DNA from: CAZHWR01 sp964536085
Lineage (GTDB): Bacteria; Bacillota; Clostridia; Oscillospirales; Ruminococcaceae
Assembly: GCA_964536085.1 (NCBI GenBank)
Contig: CAZHWR010000003.1
Span: 1 to 64,000, forward strand
DNA: 64,000 nt
Direction: 5' to 3'
Position numbers and translations under genes: made by a program. A model generated the notes under the pieces. The model was not told where the DNA came from. It was given only the letters and a program-made list of their open reading frames with translations, and did no database searches. The number at the start of each line of letters is the position of its first letter. Position 1 is the stretch's first letter. Below, in pieces: positions 43,612 through 51,972 of this stretch.

Positions 43612-44160
43612 ATGACTGGTACTGTTGAAAAAACATATATGCTCGCGCTTTACGAAACGGCCGAATCGGATGGAAATCAGAAAGTCAGCGACATTCTTGT
43701 TCAGCTAAAGCAGCTCAGCAGATTGTTTTCGGAGTATCCGGAATATTCCCGTATGCTCAGTTCGCCGCTTGTATCCAACAGTGAAAAAACGCAGTGTATT
43801 GACGAAGCGTTTTCAGGCAAAGCGGACGAATATCTGGTGAATTTTCTAAAGGTGCTTTGCGACAACCGAAGAATCGGACTGCTCGGCGGGATTGCCGAGG
43901 AGTATGAGAAAAAATACAATTCTGACAACGGAATTTTAAAAGTCACCGCTGTAACGGCGTTTGAGCCCGACCCCGGACTGCTTGAAAAGCTAAAGGATAA
44001 GCTTGAAAGGGTCAGCGGAAAAGAGGTTTCGCTTGAAAGCGAGATAGACGGCGGGATTTTGGGCGGTATAATGCTCAAAATCGGCAATAATCAGCTTGAC
44101 GCAACGGTAAGATCTCAGCTTGACGAGCTTAAATCCAGGCTCATCGGCAATCTTGCTTAA
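43612..44160 (+). CDS. atpH: ATP synthase F1 subunit delta
   Basis: Delta joins the peripheral stalk to the top of the alpha/beta hexamer. It has 182 residues, with the N-terminal six-helix bundle (YMLALYETAE ... LVNFLKVLCDNRRIGLL) and the C-terminal stretch (GGIMLKIGNNQLDATVRSQLDELKSRL) standard for the family. Start ATG 43612, six bases after atpF. Confidence 0.94.
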   Translation: MTGTVEKTYMLALYETAESDGNQKVSDILVQLKQLSRLFSEYPEYSRMLSSPLVSNSEKTQCIDEAFSGKADEYLVNFLKVLCDNRRIGLLGGIAEEYEKKYNSDNGILKVTAVTAFEPDPGLLEKLKDKLERVSGKEVSLESEIDGGILGGIMLKIGNNQLDATVRSQLDELKSRLIGNLA

Positions 44161-44183
44161 TAATTAAAAGAGAGGAAATCTGC

Positions 44184-45701
44184 ATGGAACTTCGGCCTGA
44201 AGAAATCAGCGGCTTGATAAAGCGGCAGATTAAAGATTATCAGAGTAAAACCGAGCTTTCAAGCACGGGAACGGTTATAACCGTCGGGGACGGCATAACC
44301 CGCGTTTACGGGCTTGACGACTGTATGTCGGGCGAACTGCTCGAGTTTGACGGCGGGGTATACGGCATGGCGCTGAACCTTGAAAGAGATTCAGTTGGCG
44401 TCGTTATGCTCGGCTCGGATGAAAATATCAAAGAGGGCGACACCGTCCGCCGCACGGAAAAAATCGTTTCCGTGCCTGTGGGCGAAGCGCTTTTGGGGCG
44501 AGTTGTAAACGCGCTCGGTCAGCCGATGGACGGCAAAGGGAAGATACTGTCGGAGGAGTTTCGTCCGATTGAAACGAACGCACCGGGAATAATCGAAAGA
44601 ACGCCTGTTAAGGTCCCGCTTCAAACGGGAATCAAGGCGATAGATTCGATGATACCGATAGGCCGCGGTCAGCGTGAGCTTATAATAGGCGACAGGCAGA
44701 CGGGAAAAACTGTTATCGCTCTCGACACTATAATAAACCAAAAGGGCAAGGGCGTTTACTGCGTTTATGTTGCCATCGGTCAGAAGCAGTCCACAGTGGC
44801 GCAGGCGGTTGAAACTCTGCGCGAAGCCGGCGCGCTGGAATATACGATAGTTGTCGCAGCGACAGCGTCGGAGACTTCGCCTTTGCAGTATATCGCGCCG
44901 TATTCCGGCTGTGCGATGGGCGAGTATTTTATGGATAAGGGCAAGGACGTCCTTTGCATTTACGACGATCTTTCAAAGCACGCCGTGGCATACCGTGCAC
45001 TTTCGCTTTTGCTCAAGCGTCCTCCGGGACGTGAAGCGTACCCGGGCGACGTATTTTATCTTCATTCAAGACTGCTTGAACGCGCCGCAAAGCTGAGTGA
45101 TGAAAACGGCGGAGGCTCGCTCACTGCGCTTCCGATTATCGAAACTCAGGCAGGAGATGTTTCGGCGTATATACCGACCAATGTTATCTCGATAACCGAC
45201 GGTCAGATTTTTTTGGAGTCCGATCTTTTCCATTCGGGCGTGCGCCCCGCGGTAAACCCCGGAATATCGGTTTCTCGTGTCGGCGGCAACGCGCAGATCA
45301 AAGCGATGAAGAAGCTTTCGGGAAGCTTAAAGCTTGCGTATTCGCAGTACCGCGAGCTGCAGTCGTTCGCCCAGTTCGGCTCCGACCTCGATAGCGACAC
45401 TAAGGCGAGATTGGCGCAGGGCGAAAGAATAGTCGAGGTGCTGAAGCAGCAGCGCAATTCTCCCGTTAGCGTAGAATTGCAGGTCGTTATCATCTACGCC
45501 GTTTTGAATGATTATTTAAAGGATATAGAAATTTCTGATATAAGCGAATATGAAAGCGGACTGTATACTTTTATGAGCGAGACCCGTTCGGACATTTTAA
45601 AAGCCATTTCCGAAACCGGCGAGCTTTCAAAGGAAAATCAGTCGTCGCTCGATGAAGCGCTTTCGGAGTTCACGGAGAAATTCCTTTCGGAAAAAATATA
45701 G
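44184..45701 (+). CDS. atpA: ATP synthase F1 subunit alpha
   Basis: Regulatory nucleotide-binding subunit of F1, 505 residues. The Walker A motif is GDRQTGKT (near residue 170), and RGQRELIIGDRQTGKT, YDDLSKHAVAYR, PGREAYPGD and the Arg-finger region SVSRVGGNAQIKAMK are all present. AGAGGAAAT precedes the ATG. Confidence 0.97.
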   Translation: MELRPEEISGLIKRQIKDYQSKTELSSTGTVITVGDGITRVYGLDDCMSGELLEFDGGVYGMALNLERDSVGVVMLGSDENIKEGDTVRRTEKIVSVPVGEALLGRVVNALGQPMDGKGKILSEEFRPIETNAPGIIERTPVKVPLQTGIKAIDSMIPIGRGQRELIIGDRQTGKTVIALDTIINQKGKGVYCVYVAIGQKQSTVAQAVETLREAGALEYTIVVAATASETSPLQYIAPYSGCAMGEYFMDKGKDVLCIYDDLSKHAVAYRALSLLLKRPPGREAYPGDVFYLHSRLLERAAKLSDENGGGSLTALPIIETQAGDVSAYIPTNVISITDGQIFLESDLFHSGVRPAVNPGISVSRVGGNAQIKAMKKLSGSLKLAYSQYRELQSFAQFGSDLDSDTKARLAQGERIVEVLKQQRNSPVSVELQVVIIYAVLNDYLKDIEISDISEYESGLYTFMSETRSDILKAISETGELSKENQSSLDEALSEFTEKFLSEKI

Positions 45702-45721
45702 TTATAAAGGAGTGAGACGAA

Positions 45722-46582
45722 GTGGCGGGAACAGGCACCAAAGAGATAAAGCACAGAATAAAGAGCGTTGAAAGCACAAGTCAGATAACGAAGGCCATGG
45801 AGCTCGTTGCGTCGTCCAAGCTCAAAAAGGCGAAGGAGCGGGCGGGAAAAAGTGCTCCTTATTTTGAGATTCTTAAAAGTACGATACGGGATATCGGCGC
45901 CATGAACAGCGAATTTGATTCGGTTTACACCGAGCAACGCGAAATAAAAAGCTCGCTTTTTATTGTTATCGCGGGCGACAGGGGGCTTGCCGGAGGATAC
46001 AACGCCAATGTTTTTCGCGCGGCGAACGAGCTGTTTGACGGCAAAAACGTCTCGGTGATACCGATAGGGAAAAAGGCGTGTGAATATTATTCAAAGCGCG
46101 GATTTCCAATAGTTAGTTCGTTCGAGGGAATAGGCGAGTATATAGATTTCGAGCTTTCGGCGGATATCGCAAAGGCGGCTTTGGACGAATATCTGGCGGG
46201 TCGTGCGGACGAAATATATGTTATTTACACAAAGTTTGTTTCACCTCTTACGCAGAAAACCGAGTATGAAAAGCTGATTCCGTTTTCAGACGGTTCAGAC
46301 GGCAAGGGCAAAGCTCCTTCTCAGCTGACGCTTTACGAGCCGAGCGCGCAGGCGGTTTTTGACAGCATAATTCCCGATTATGTGAGCGGATTTGTTCTTG
46401 GCGCAGTGATAGAGTCGTTTGCCTCGGAGCAGGGCGCAAGAAGGACGGCTATGGAATCCGCAAACGACAACGCCGAGCAGATGATCGAGGAACTGAAGCT
46501 CAGCTTCAACCGTGCAAGGCAGGGCGCGATAACGCAGGAGCTCACCGAAATTGTCTCGGGCGCGGCTTCGAGCAAGAGCTAA
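45722..46582 (+). CDS. atpG: ATP synthase F1 subunit gamma
   Basis: The central rotor shaft, 286 residues. The N-terminal helix (KEIKHRIKSVESTSQITKAMELVASSKLKKA), GDRGLAGGYNAN and the C-terminal helix (RTAMESANDNAEQMIEELKLSFNRARQGAITQELTEIVSGA in parts) are diagnostic. The start is GTG at 45722 behind AAAGGAGTGAG. Confidence 0.96.
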   Translation: MAGTGTKEIKHRIKSVESTSQITKAMELVASSKLKKAKERAGKSAPYFEILKSTIRDIGAMNSEFDSVYTEQREIKSSLFIVIAGDRGLAGGYNANVFRAANELFDGKNVSVIPIGKKACEYYSKRGFPIVSSFEGIGEYIDFELSADIAKAALDEYLAGRADEIYVIYTKFVSPLTQKTEYEKLIPFSDGSDGKGKAPSQLTLYEPSAQAVFDSIIPDYVSGFVLGAVIESFASEQGARRTAMESANDNAEQMIEELKLSFNRARQGAITQELTEIVSGAASSKS

Positions 46583-46603
46583 ACCTATTAAAGGAGAAAA
46601 CAT

Positions 46604-48004
46604 ATGGCAAGTGAAAACATCGGAAAGATAGTGCAGATTGTAGGTCCTGTTATAGATATTCGGTTCGGCAAGGAAAATCTGCCGAAGCTTTTGAATGCGA
46701 TAAAAATCGAGCACGACGGTAAAACCATCACCGCCGAGGTCGCTCAGCACATAGGCGACGATATCGTGCGCTGTGTTTCCATGAACTCGACCGACGGACT
46801 TGTACGAGGTCTTGATGCCGTTGATACCAAAAGCCCCATAAAGGTTCCCGTAGGGCGGGAGACGCTGGGCAGAATATTCAACCTTTTGGGCGAGCCGGTT
46901 GACGCAAAGCCCGCGCCCGAGGTCAAAAAGACCATGCCGATCCACCGCCCCGCGCCCGATTACGACGAGCAGGAATCCGCAAACGAGGTTTTGGAAACGG
47001 GCATAAAGGTCGTCGACCTTATCGCGCCGTATCTGAAGGGCGGGAAAATAGGCTTGTTCGGCGGAGCCGGAGTCGGCAAAACCGTTTTGATAATGGAGCT
47101 TATCAACAATATCGCTAAGGAGCACGGCGGAATTTCGGTGTTTACCGGAGTCGGCGAGCGCACGCGCGAGGGAAACGACCTTTACAACGAGATGATTGAA
47201 AGCGGCGTTATCGACAAGACCGTTTTGGTTTACGGTCAGATGAACGAGCCTCCCGGAGCGAGAATGCGAGTCGGACTTTCGGGACTTACGATGGCGGAGC
47301 ATTTCCGCGACGAAGAGCATCAGGACGTTTTGCTGTTTATCGACAATATATTCAGATTCACCCAGGCGGGCTCGGAGGTTTCCGCGCTTTTGGGCAGAAT
47401 GCCGTCCGCCGTCGGCTATCAGCCGACGCTCGCCACCGAAATGGGAGCCTTGCAGGAAAGGATAACCTCTACCAAAAACGGCTCGATAACCTCGGTGCAG
47501 GCGGTTTACGTCCCTGCGGACGATCTGACCGACCCAGCCCCTGCGACCACGTTCGCCCATCTGGACGCAACGACGGTTTTGTCAAGAAGCATATCTTCGC
47601 TGGGAATTTATCCCGCGGTCGACCCGTTGGAGTCAAACTCGCGCATACTCACACCCGAAATAGTCGGAGAGGAGCACTACAAGGTCGCGCGAGACGTTCA
47701 GTCGATACTGCAAAGATATAAAGAGCTTCAGGATATAATAGCGATTTTGGGTATGGACGAACTCTCGGACGAGGACAAAATCACTGTTTCCAGAGCGAGA
47801 AAAATCCAAAGATTTTTGTCGCAGCCGTTCTCTGTTGCAGAACAGTTTACGGGAATGCAGGGCAAATATGTTCCGATCAAGGAAACCATCAGAGGCTTTA
47901 AGGAAATAATCGAGGGCAAGCATGACGACATTCCCGAATCAGCGTTTTTGTTCGCAGGTTCGATTGACGATGTTGTTAAAAAAGCCGGACAGGAAGGAAA
48001 TTAA
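46604..48004 (+). CDS. atpD: ATP synthase F1 subunit beta
   Basis: The catalytic subunit of F1, 466 residues. Walker A GGAGVGKT (near 155), GERTREGNDLYNEM with the catalytic Glu, VLLFIDNIFRF as Walker B, and LGRMPSAVGYQPTLATEMG are intact. AAAGGAG precedes the ATG. Confidence 0.98.
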   Translation: MASENIGKIVQIVGPVIDIRFGKENLPKLLNAIKIEHDGKTITAEVAQHIGDDIVRCVSMNSTDGLVRGLDAVDTKSPIKVPVGRETLGRIFNLLGEPVDAKPAPEVKKTMPIHRPAPDYDEQESANEVLETGIKVVDLIAPYLKGGKIGLFGGAGVGKTVLIMELINNIAKEHGGISVFTGVGERTREGNDLYNEMIESGVIDKTVLVYGQMNEPPGARMRVGLSGLTMAEHFRDEEHQDVLLFIDNIFRFTQAGSEVSALLGRMPSAVGYQPTLATEMGALQERITSTKNGSITSVQAVYVPADDLTDPAPATTFAHLDATTVLSRSISSLGIYPAVDPLESNSRILTPEIVGEEHYKVARDVQSILQRYKELQDIIAILGMDELSDEDKITVSRARKIQRFLSQPFSVAEQFTGMQGKYVPIKETIRGFKEIIEGKHDDIPESAFLFAGSIDDVVKKAGQEGN

Positions 48005-48079
48005 AATCGGGCGTCTGTGTGAAAGCAGCGCTTTATTAAGTCCACGCCTGCAAATCAACGCAAAGGAATGGTGCTTACA

Positions 48080-48487
48080 ATGGCGGAAGCAACGTCGGTA
48101 TATCATTTGAAAATCGTAACGCCGGACAGATTGTTTTTCGACGGCGAGGTTGAGAATATCATCGTCCCCGCCGTGGACGGCGACGTCGGAATTTTAAAGG
48201 GGCATATAAATTACGTCACTCCGCTTTCCACCGGCGCGCTAAAAATCCTTGCGGACGGTGAATGGAAGCTCGCCGCGCTTTCGGGCGGATTTCTGAAGGT
48301 GGAAAAAAGCGGTGCGGTTATCGTGGCGAACACCTGTGAGTGGAAAGACGAAATCGACGTTGAGCGCGCGCGGCGCGCAGAGCAAAAGGCGCGCAGCATT
48401 CTTGACGCAAAAGAGTCAGACAAGCGTGCGCAGTACGCCGAGCAAAAGCTGAAAAAGGCGCTAAACAGAATAAACATCGCAACATAG
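48080..48487 (+). CDS. atpC: ATP synthase F1 subunit epsilon
   Basis: The rotor subunit that can inhibit ATP hydrolysis. It has 135 residues: an N-terminal beta sandwich (LKIVTPDRLFFDGEVENIIVPAVDGDVGILKGH) and a C-terminal helical hairpin (VERARRAEQKARSILDAKESDKRAQYAEQKLKKALNRI in parts). ATG 48080 lies 12 bases after AAAGGA, with GGTG closer; ATG 48068 touches the ribosome site and is unlikely. Last gene of the operon. Confidence 0.94.
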   Translation: MAEATSVYHLKIVTPDRLFFDGEVENIIVPAVDGDVGILKGHINYVTPLSTGALKILADGEWKLAALSGGFLKVEKSGAVIVANTCEWKDEIDVERARRAEQKARSILDAKESDKRAQYAEQKLKKALNRINIAT

Positions 48488-48506
48488 GTATAATTCTATT
48501 GCAAAC

Positions 48507-48537
48507 TCCCGCGGCAAAATTATCTGCCGCGGGAATT
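48507..48537 (+). terminator. Hairpin after the atp operon
   Basis: TCCCGCGGCA (48507-48516) pairs with TGCCGCGGGA (48525-48534). Only a short AATTT follows, so termination may be partial. Confidence 0.65.
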
Positions 48538-48600
48538 TGAATATCTAAAACAGCTTGCCGAGATAAAAATATTTTATATTCAATATATCGAATAAATGTG

Positions 48601-48629
48601 TTGACAACGATTGGTAAAACGAGTATAAT
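48601..48629 (+). promoter_or_regulatory. Consensus sigma-A promoter of the flavodoxin gene
   Basis: A perfect TTGACA (48601-48606), exactly 17 bp, perfect TATAAT (48624-48629). Such a strong promoter needs repression, matching the overlapping operator. Another TTGACA at 48671 may belong to a second, weaker promoter. Confidence 0.88.
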
Positions 48630-48665
48630 ACGTTTAGTTAGCCGAAGCTAACTAAACGTATTATA
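48624..48665. promoter_or_regulatory. Operator 1: 19-bp perfect inverted repeat over -10 and start site
   Basis: TATAATACGTTTAGTTAGC, loop CGAA, then its exact reverse complement. It covers the -10 and transcription start, so a bound repressor would block initiation. The half site TTAGTTAGC is shared with operator 2. It resembles DtxR/IdeR sites (TTAGGTTAGsCTAACCTAA), but the regulator is not identified. Confidence 0.75.
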
Positions 48666-48743
48666 GCGCCTTGACAGCTTTTTCGGTAAATGCACTTAAA
48701 ATGATTCTCAAATGCACGGCAGGAGGATTTTTATTTTTGCAGG

Positions 48744-48767
48744 TCTAGTTAGCATATGCTAACTAGA
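48744..48767. promoter_or_regulatory. Operator 2: 24-bp perfect palindrome
   Basis: TCTAGTTAGCAT and its exact reverse complement abut with no spacer. It carries the same TAGTTAGC half site as operator 1, about 110 bp downstream within the flavodoxin leader. An AGGAGG at about 48720 has no credible gene behind it. The whole 345-bp atpC-flavodoxin spacer is accounted for by promoter and operators. Confidence 0.75.
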
Positions 48768-48832
48768 TTCGACTGATAAAGCGGACGGCGGTTTGAACCA
48801 ATCAAAATTTATCCGGGAAGGAAGATGCATTT

Positions 48833-49255
48833 ATGAGTAAGGTTGCTGTTGTTTATTGGAGTTCAACAGGAAACACAGAGGCGATGGCTTATGCCGTAGC
48901 CAAGGGAGTTGAGGAAAAAGGAGGAGAAGCGGTTTTAAAAACAGCGGCTGAGTTTGACGCTTCAATGATGGACGAATATTCCGCGGTTGCGTTCGGGTGC
49001 CCGTCGATGGGCTCGGAGCAGCTGGAGGAAAGCGAATTTGAGCCGATGTTTACCGCATGCGAAGCAAAGCTTAACGGCAAAAAAATAGCGCTGTTCGGCT
49101 CTTACGGCTGGGGCGACGGCGAATGGATGAGAAATTGGGAGGAGCTTTGCACAAGCGACGGCGCGCAGCTTGCCGCACCATGCGTTATATGCAACGAATC
49201 GCCGGATGACGATGCGGTTGCCGAGTGCAAGGCGCTGGGAGCGGCTCTCGTATAA
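48833..49255 (+). CDS. Flavodoxin
   Basis: A short-chain electron carrier with FMN, often replacing ferredoxin when iron is scarce. It has 140 residues with the FMN phosphate loop YWSSTGNTEAMA (residues 8-19), GCPSMGSEQLEE and FGSYGWGDGEWM for the flavin-ring loops. GGAAGGA precedes the ATG. It is a single gene under two palindromic operators with its own terminator; iron-responsive repression is an attractive inference. Confidence 0.95.
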   Translation: MSKVAVVYWSSTGNTEAMAYAVAKGVEEKGGEAVLKTAAEFDASMMDEYSAVAFGCPSMGSEQLEESEFEPMFTACEAKLNGKKIALFGSYGWGDGEWMRNWEELCTSDGAQLAAPCVICNESPDDDAVAECKALGAALV

Positions 49256-49350
49256 GAATTTAGCAGTCAGTTTATAAAGGATAAGGGAAAATCCGCCTCA
49301 GGCAGCGGCTTTCAGGGGATTGTGTATACATATTTATAAATAAAAAAGAC

Positions 49351-49389
49351 AAAAATGCTCGTAATCCGTTAGGATTACGAGCATTTTTA
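49351..49389. terminator. Bidirectional terminator between flavodoxin and nfnB
   Basis: AAAAATGCTCGTAATCC pairs perfectly with GGATTACGAGCATTTTT, loop GTTA. Confidence 0.93.
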
Positions 49390-49472
49390 ATGAGATTACG
49401 AGTCAAATCAACAAATACGGGCAGCTATTCTTTACATGAGACTGCCCTCATTCCGTTTTTTGCTTACGGTAA

Positions 49473-50870
49473 TTATTTGCTTTCCGATTTGCCTTTGATA
49501 TATTCGTCGATAGCCTTTGCTGCGGTTTTTCCTGCGCCCATAGCCAGAATGACCGTGGCTGCGCCGGTTACGGCGTCCCCTCCGGCGAAAACTCCCTCGC
49601 GGGAGGTGGCTCCCGACTCATCTGCTATGATACCGCCCCATTTTTGAGTTTCAAGTCCTTCAGTGGTGGATTTTATAAGCGGATTTGGCGACGTTCCGAT
49701 TGCCATGATAACGCAGTCGAGACCGATTGTAAATTCGGAGTTTTCCTTTACTACAGGGCGGCGTCGTCCGGAAGCGTCCGGCTCGCCGAGCTCCATTTCC
49801 ACGCATTTTATCCCGCCCACGGATTTGTTTTCATCCGCTAAAATCTCGGTGGGATTTGTCAGGATTTTGAAGATGATTCCTTCCTCTTTTGCGTGCTCGA
49901 CTTCCTCCGCGCGGGCGGGAAGCTCCGCTTCACTGCGGCGGTAAACGACATATACCTCATCTGCGCCGAGACGTTTTGCGCTGCGCGCCGCGTCCATAGC
50001 GACGTTTCCTCCGCCTACGACGGCGACTTTTTTAGCGTGCATAATGGGAGTATGAGAATCGTCCTTATACGATTTCATAAGATTTACGCGGGTCAAAAAT
50101 TCATTTGCGGAGTAAACACCTTTGAGATTTTCGCCGGGGATGTTCATAAACCGCGGAAGTCCTGCGCCGGAGCCAATGTAGACCGATTCAAAGCCCATTT
50201 CAAAAAGCTCGTCTATCGATAAAATCTTTCCGATGACCATGTTGGTTTCGACCTTGACTCCGAGTTGTTTAAGCGTGTCGATTTCCTTTTGGACGATCGC
50301 CTTCGGAAGTCTGAATTCCGGGATTCCGTAAACCAGTACTCCGCCTGCAAGGTGAAGCGCTTCGAATACGGTTACATCGTAACCGAGCTTTGCAAGGTCG
50401 CCCGCACAGGTGAGTCCCGATGGTCCCGAGCCGATTATCGCCACCTTGTGACCGTTTTTTTCTGGAATCTCGGGGGCTTCGGATGAGTTTGCATTGTGCC
50501 AGTCGGCGACAAAGCGTTCGAGCCTGCCTATAGCCACGGGCTCGCTTTTGATTCCTCTAACGCATTTTTGCTCGCACTGTGACTCCTGCGGACATACTCT
50601 TCCGCAAACGGCGGGCAAAGAGGAGGATTTTGAAATTATCTGGTAAGCTTTTTCAAAGTTGCGGTTTGCGACTTCAGATATAAATTTCGGAATATCAATG
50701 CAAACGGGGCATCCGTTTTGGCAGGGCTTGTGCTTGCAGTTCAAGCAGCGGTTTGCTTCGCTGACAGCGTCTTCTTCGGAATAGCCCAAAGCGACCTCAA
50801 GGAAGTTTTTGTTTCTGACGTCGGGTGCCTGAGATGGCATTTCATGCCTCGGTGTTTTCATGTCCGGCAA
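49473..50870 (-). CDS. nfnB: NfnB: NADPH-binding subunit of electron-bifurcating transhydrogenase (GltA/SudA-like)
   Basis: A 465-residue flavoprotein homologous to the small subunit of glutamate synthase. The N-terminal domain carries cysteines for two [4Fe-4S] clusters (CLNCKHKPCQNGCP, VCGRVCPQESQCEQKC). FAD-binding GSGPSGLTCAG and NAD(P)-binding GGGNVAMDAARSA follow, with GGD at the C-terminus. With NfnA next to it, the most likely function is reversible coupling of ferredoxin and NADH oxidation to NADP+ reduction. TTG at 50870 lies eight bases after AGGAGG and directly follows the nfnA stop codon; ATG 50861 is the alternative but is too far from the ribosome site. Confidence 0.9.
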   Translation of the reverse strand: MPDMKTPRHEMPSQAPDVRNKNFLEVALGYSEEDAVSEANRCLNCKHKPCQNGCPVCIDIPKFISEVANRNFEKAYQIISKSSSLPAVCGRVCPQESQCEQKCVRGIKSEPVAIGRLERFVADWHNANSSEAPEIPEKNGHKVAIIGSGPSGLTCAGDLAKLGYDVTVFEALHLAGGVLVYGIPEFRLPKAIVQKEIDTLKQLGVKVETNMVIGKILSIDELFEMGFESVYIGSGAGLPRFMNIPGENLKGVYSANEFLTRVNLMKSYKDDSHTPIMHAKKVAVVGGGNVAMDAARSAKRLGADEVYVVYRRSEAELPARAEEVEHAKEEGIIFKILTNPTEILADENKSVGGIKCVEMELGEPDASGRRRPVVKENSEFTIGLDCVIMAIGTSPNPLIKSTTEGLETQKWGGIIADESGATSREGVFAGGDAVTGAATVILAMGAGKTAAKAIDEYIKGKSESK

Positions 50871-51713
50871 TTATAAAACCTCCTTTTTATACAGATTACA
50901 AGTTTTTTCACGCGCATTTTTTTCAAATTCCGCATACATTCTGGAGCGTTCGATAGCTTCGTCAAAGTCGACCTTATGACCGTCAAAATCCGGACCGTCA
51001 ACGCAGGCAAACTTGGTTTCGCCGCCGACAGTAAGGCGGCAGCCGCCGCACATACCTGTTCCGTCTATCATAATTGGGTTCATGCTTACTACGGTTTTAA
51101 CATTGTATTCTTTTGTAAGCGCGCAGACGAATTTCATCATAATTAAAGGACCGATTGTAATAACCTCGTCGTACTGCTCGCCGCTTTCGATAAGCTTGCG
51201 CAAAGCGTCGGTCACCAGACCCTTTTCGCCGCGGCTTCCGTCGTCTGTCATCAAAACGAACTTTTCGGACGACGTTTTAAATTCATCCTCTAAAATTACG
51301 AGATCCTTATTTCTGAATCCGACTACGGAATGAACCTCACAACCCAGCGCATTGAGCTTTTTGGCTATAGGATATGCTATCGCGCAGCCGACTCCGCCGC
51401 CCACGACGGCGACTTTTTTAAGACCGTCGGTTTCGGAGGCAACGCCTAAGGGACCTACAAAGTCGGTAATATATTCGCCTTCGTTTTTATGGTTGAGAAT
51501 TTCGGTTGTTGCGCCTACTATCTGGAAGATTATTGTAACCGTTCCTTTGTCGCGGTCAAAATCAGCGATCGTAAGGGGGATTCTTTCGCCGTCGTCAGTT
51601 ACCCTTAAAATAATGAACTGACCGGGCTCGGCTTTTTTTGCGATAAACGGAGCTTCAATTTCCATTAAAGTAACAGTGGGATTGAGCTCGCGTTTTTTAA
51701 CGATTTTGTACAT
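50871..51713 (-). CDS. nfnA: NfnA: FAD/NAD-binding, [2Fe-2S] subunit (dihydroorotate dehydrogenase electron-transfer type)
   Basis: A 280-residue ferredoxin-NADP reductase-like protein: N-terminal FAD barrel (RIPLTIADF as the FAD motif), NAD(H)-binding VVGGGVGCAIAYPIAKKL (near 105), and the C-terminal [2Fe-2S] site GTGMCGGCRLTVGGETKFACVDGPDF, cysteines in C-x2-C-x11-C arrangement plus one upstream. It is the NADH-binding half of the NfnAB complex in anaerobes, cytoplasmic. The ribosome site (AGAGAG) is modest. It forms an operon with nfnB, stop and start adjacent. Confidence 0.9.
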   Translation of the reverse strand: MYKIVKKRELNPTVTLMEIEAPFIAKKAEPGQFIILRVTDDGERIPLTIADFDRDKGTVTIIFQIVGATTEILNHKNEGEYITDFVGPLGVASETDGLKKVAVVGGGVGCAIAYPIAKKLNALGCEVHSVVGFRNKDLVILEDEFKTSSEKFVLMTDDGSRGEKGLVTDALRKLIESGEQYDEVITIGPLIMMKFVCALTKEYNVKTVVSMNPIMIDGTGMCGGCRLTVGGETKFACVDGPDFDGHKVDFDEAIERSRMYAEFEKNAREKTCNLYKKEVL

Positions 51714-51770
51714 TGCGTGTTCACTCTCTTTAATACATTAAAAATACATCCCGCCAAAGGCAGACATATA

Positions 51771-51800
51771 TATTATATATTTAATTTGCAAATCTGTAAA
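51771..51800 (-). promoter_or_regulatory. Probable promoter of nfnAB
   Basis: On the minus strand TTTACA (51795-51800), 18 bp, TATAAT (51771-51776). The -35 lies in a small hairpin GCAAATCT / AGATTTGC (51788-51810). Confidence 0.55.
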
Positions 51801-51909
51801 GAAGATTTGCGCACAGCGTCAAAAAAATATGATTTTGGCGGGTTATGGGAAAACATGCAGTATAAGAAAGCTATTAATATCCCCCAGGCTTTGTTTCCTG
51901 TTTTTTCAG

Positions 51910-51938
51910 TTGACTTTGCATTGTAAAAGTTATATACT
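51910..51938 (+). promoter_or_regulatory. Sigma-A promoter of dinB
   Basis: TTGACT (51910-51915), 17 bp, TATACT (51933-51938). Confidence 0.8.
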
Positions 51939-51945
51939 ATTTTCG

Positions 51946-51959
51946 AGAACAAATGTTTG
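51946..51959. promoter_or_regulatory. LexA (SOS) box at the dinB start site
   Basis: AGAACAAATGTTTG fits the Gram-positive SOS box CGAACnnnnGTTCG at 8 of 10 fixed positions and lies just after the -10, where LexA would block initiation. Confidence 0.6.
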
Positions 51960-51972
51960 TAAGGTGAACGCT

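Noticed and set aside
46295..47560. 421-codon minus-strand open frame opposite atpG/atpD
   Set aside because: It is antisense to two certain ATP synthase genes, has no start signal and no family resemblance.
48701..48748. ATG-started 15-codon frame in the flavodoxin leader containing AGGAGG
   Set aside because: Very short, with no ribosome site of its own and interrupted by the operator; more likely leader sequence than a peptide gene.
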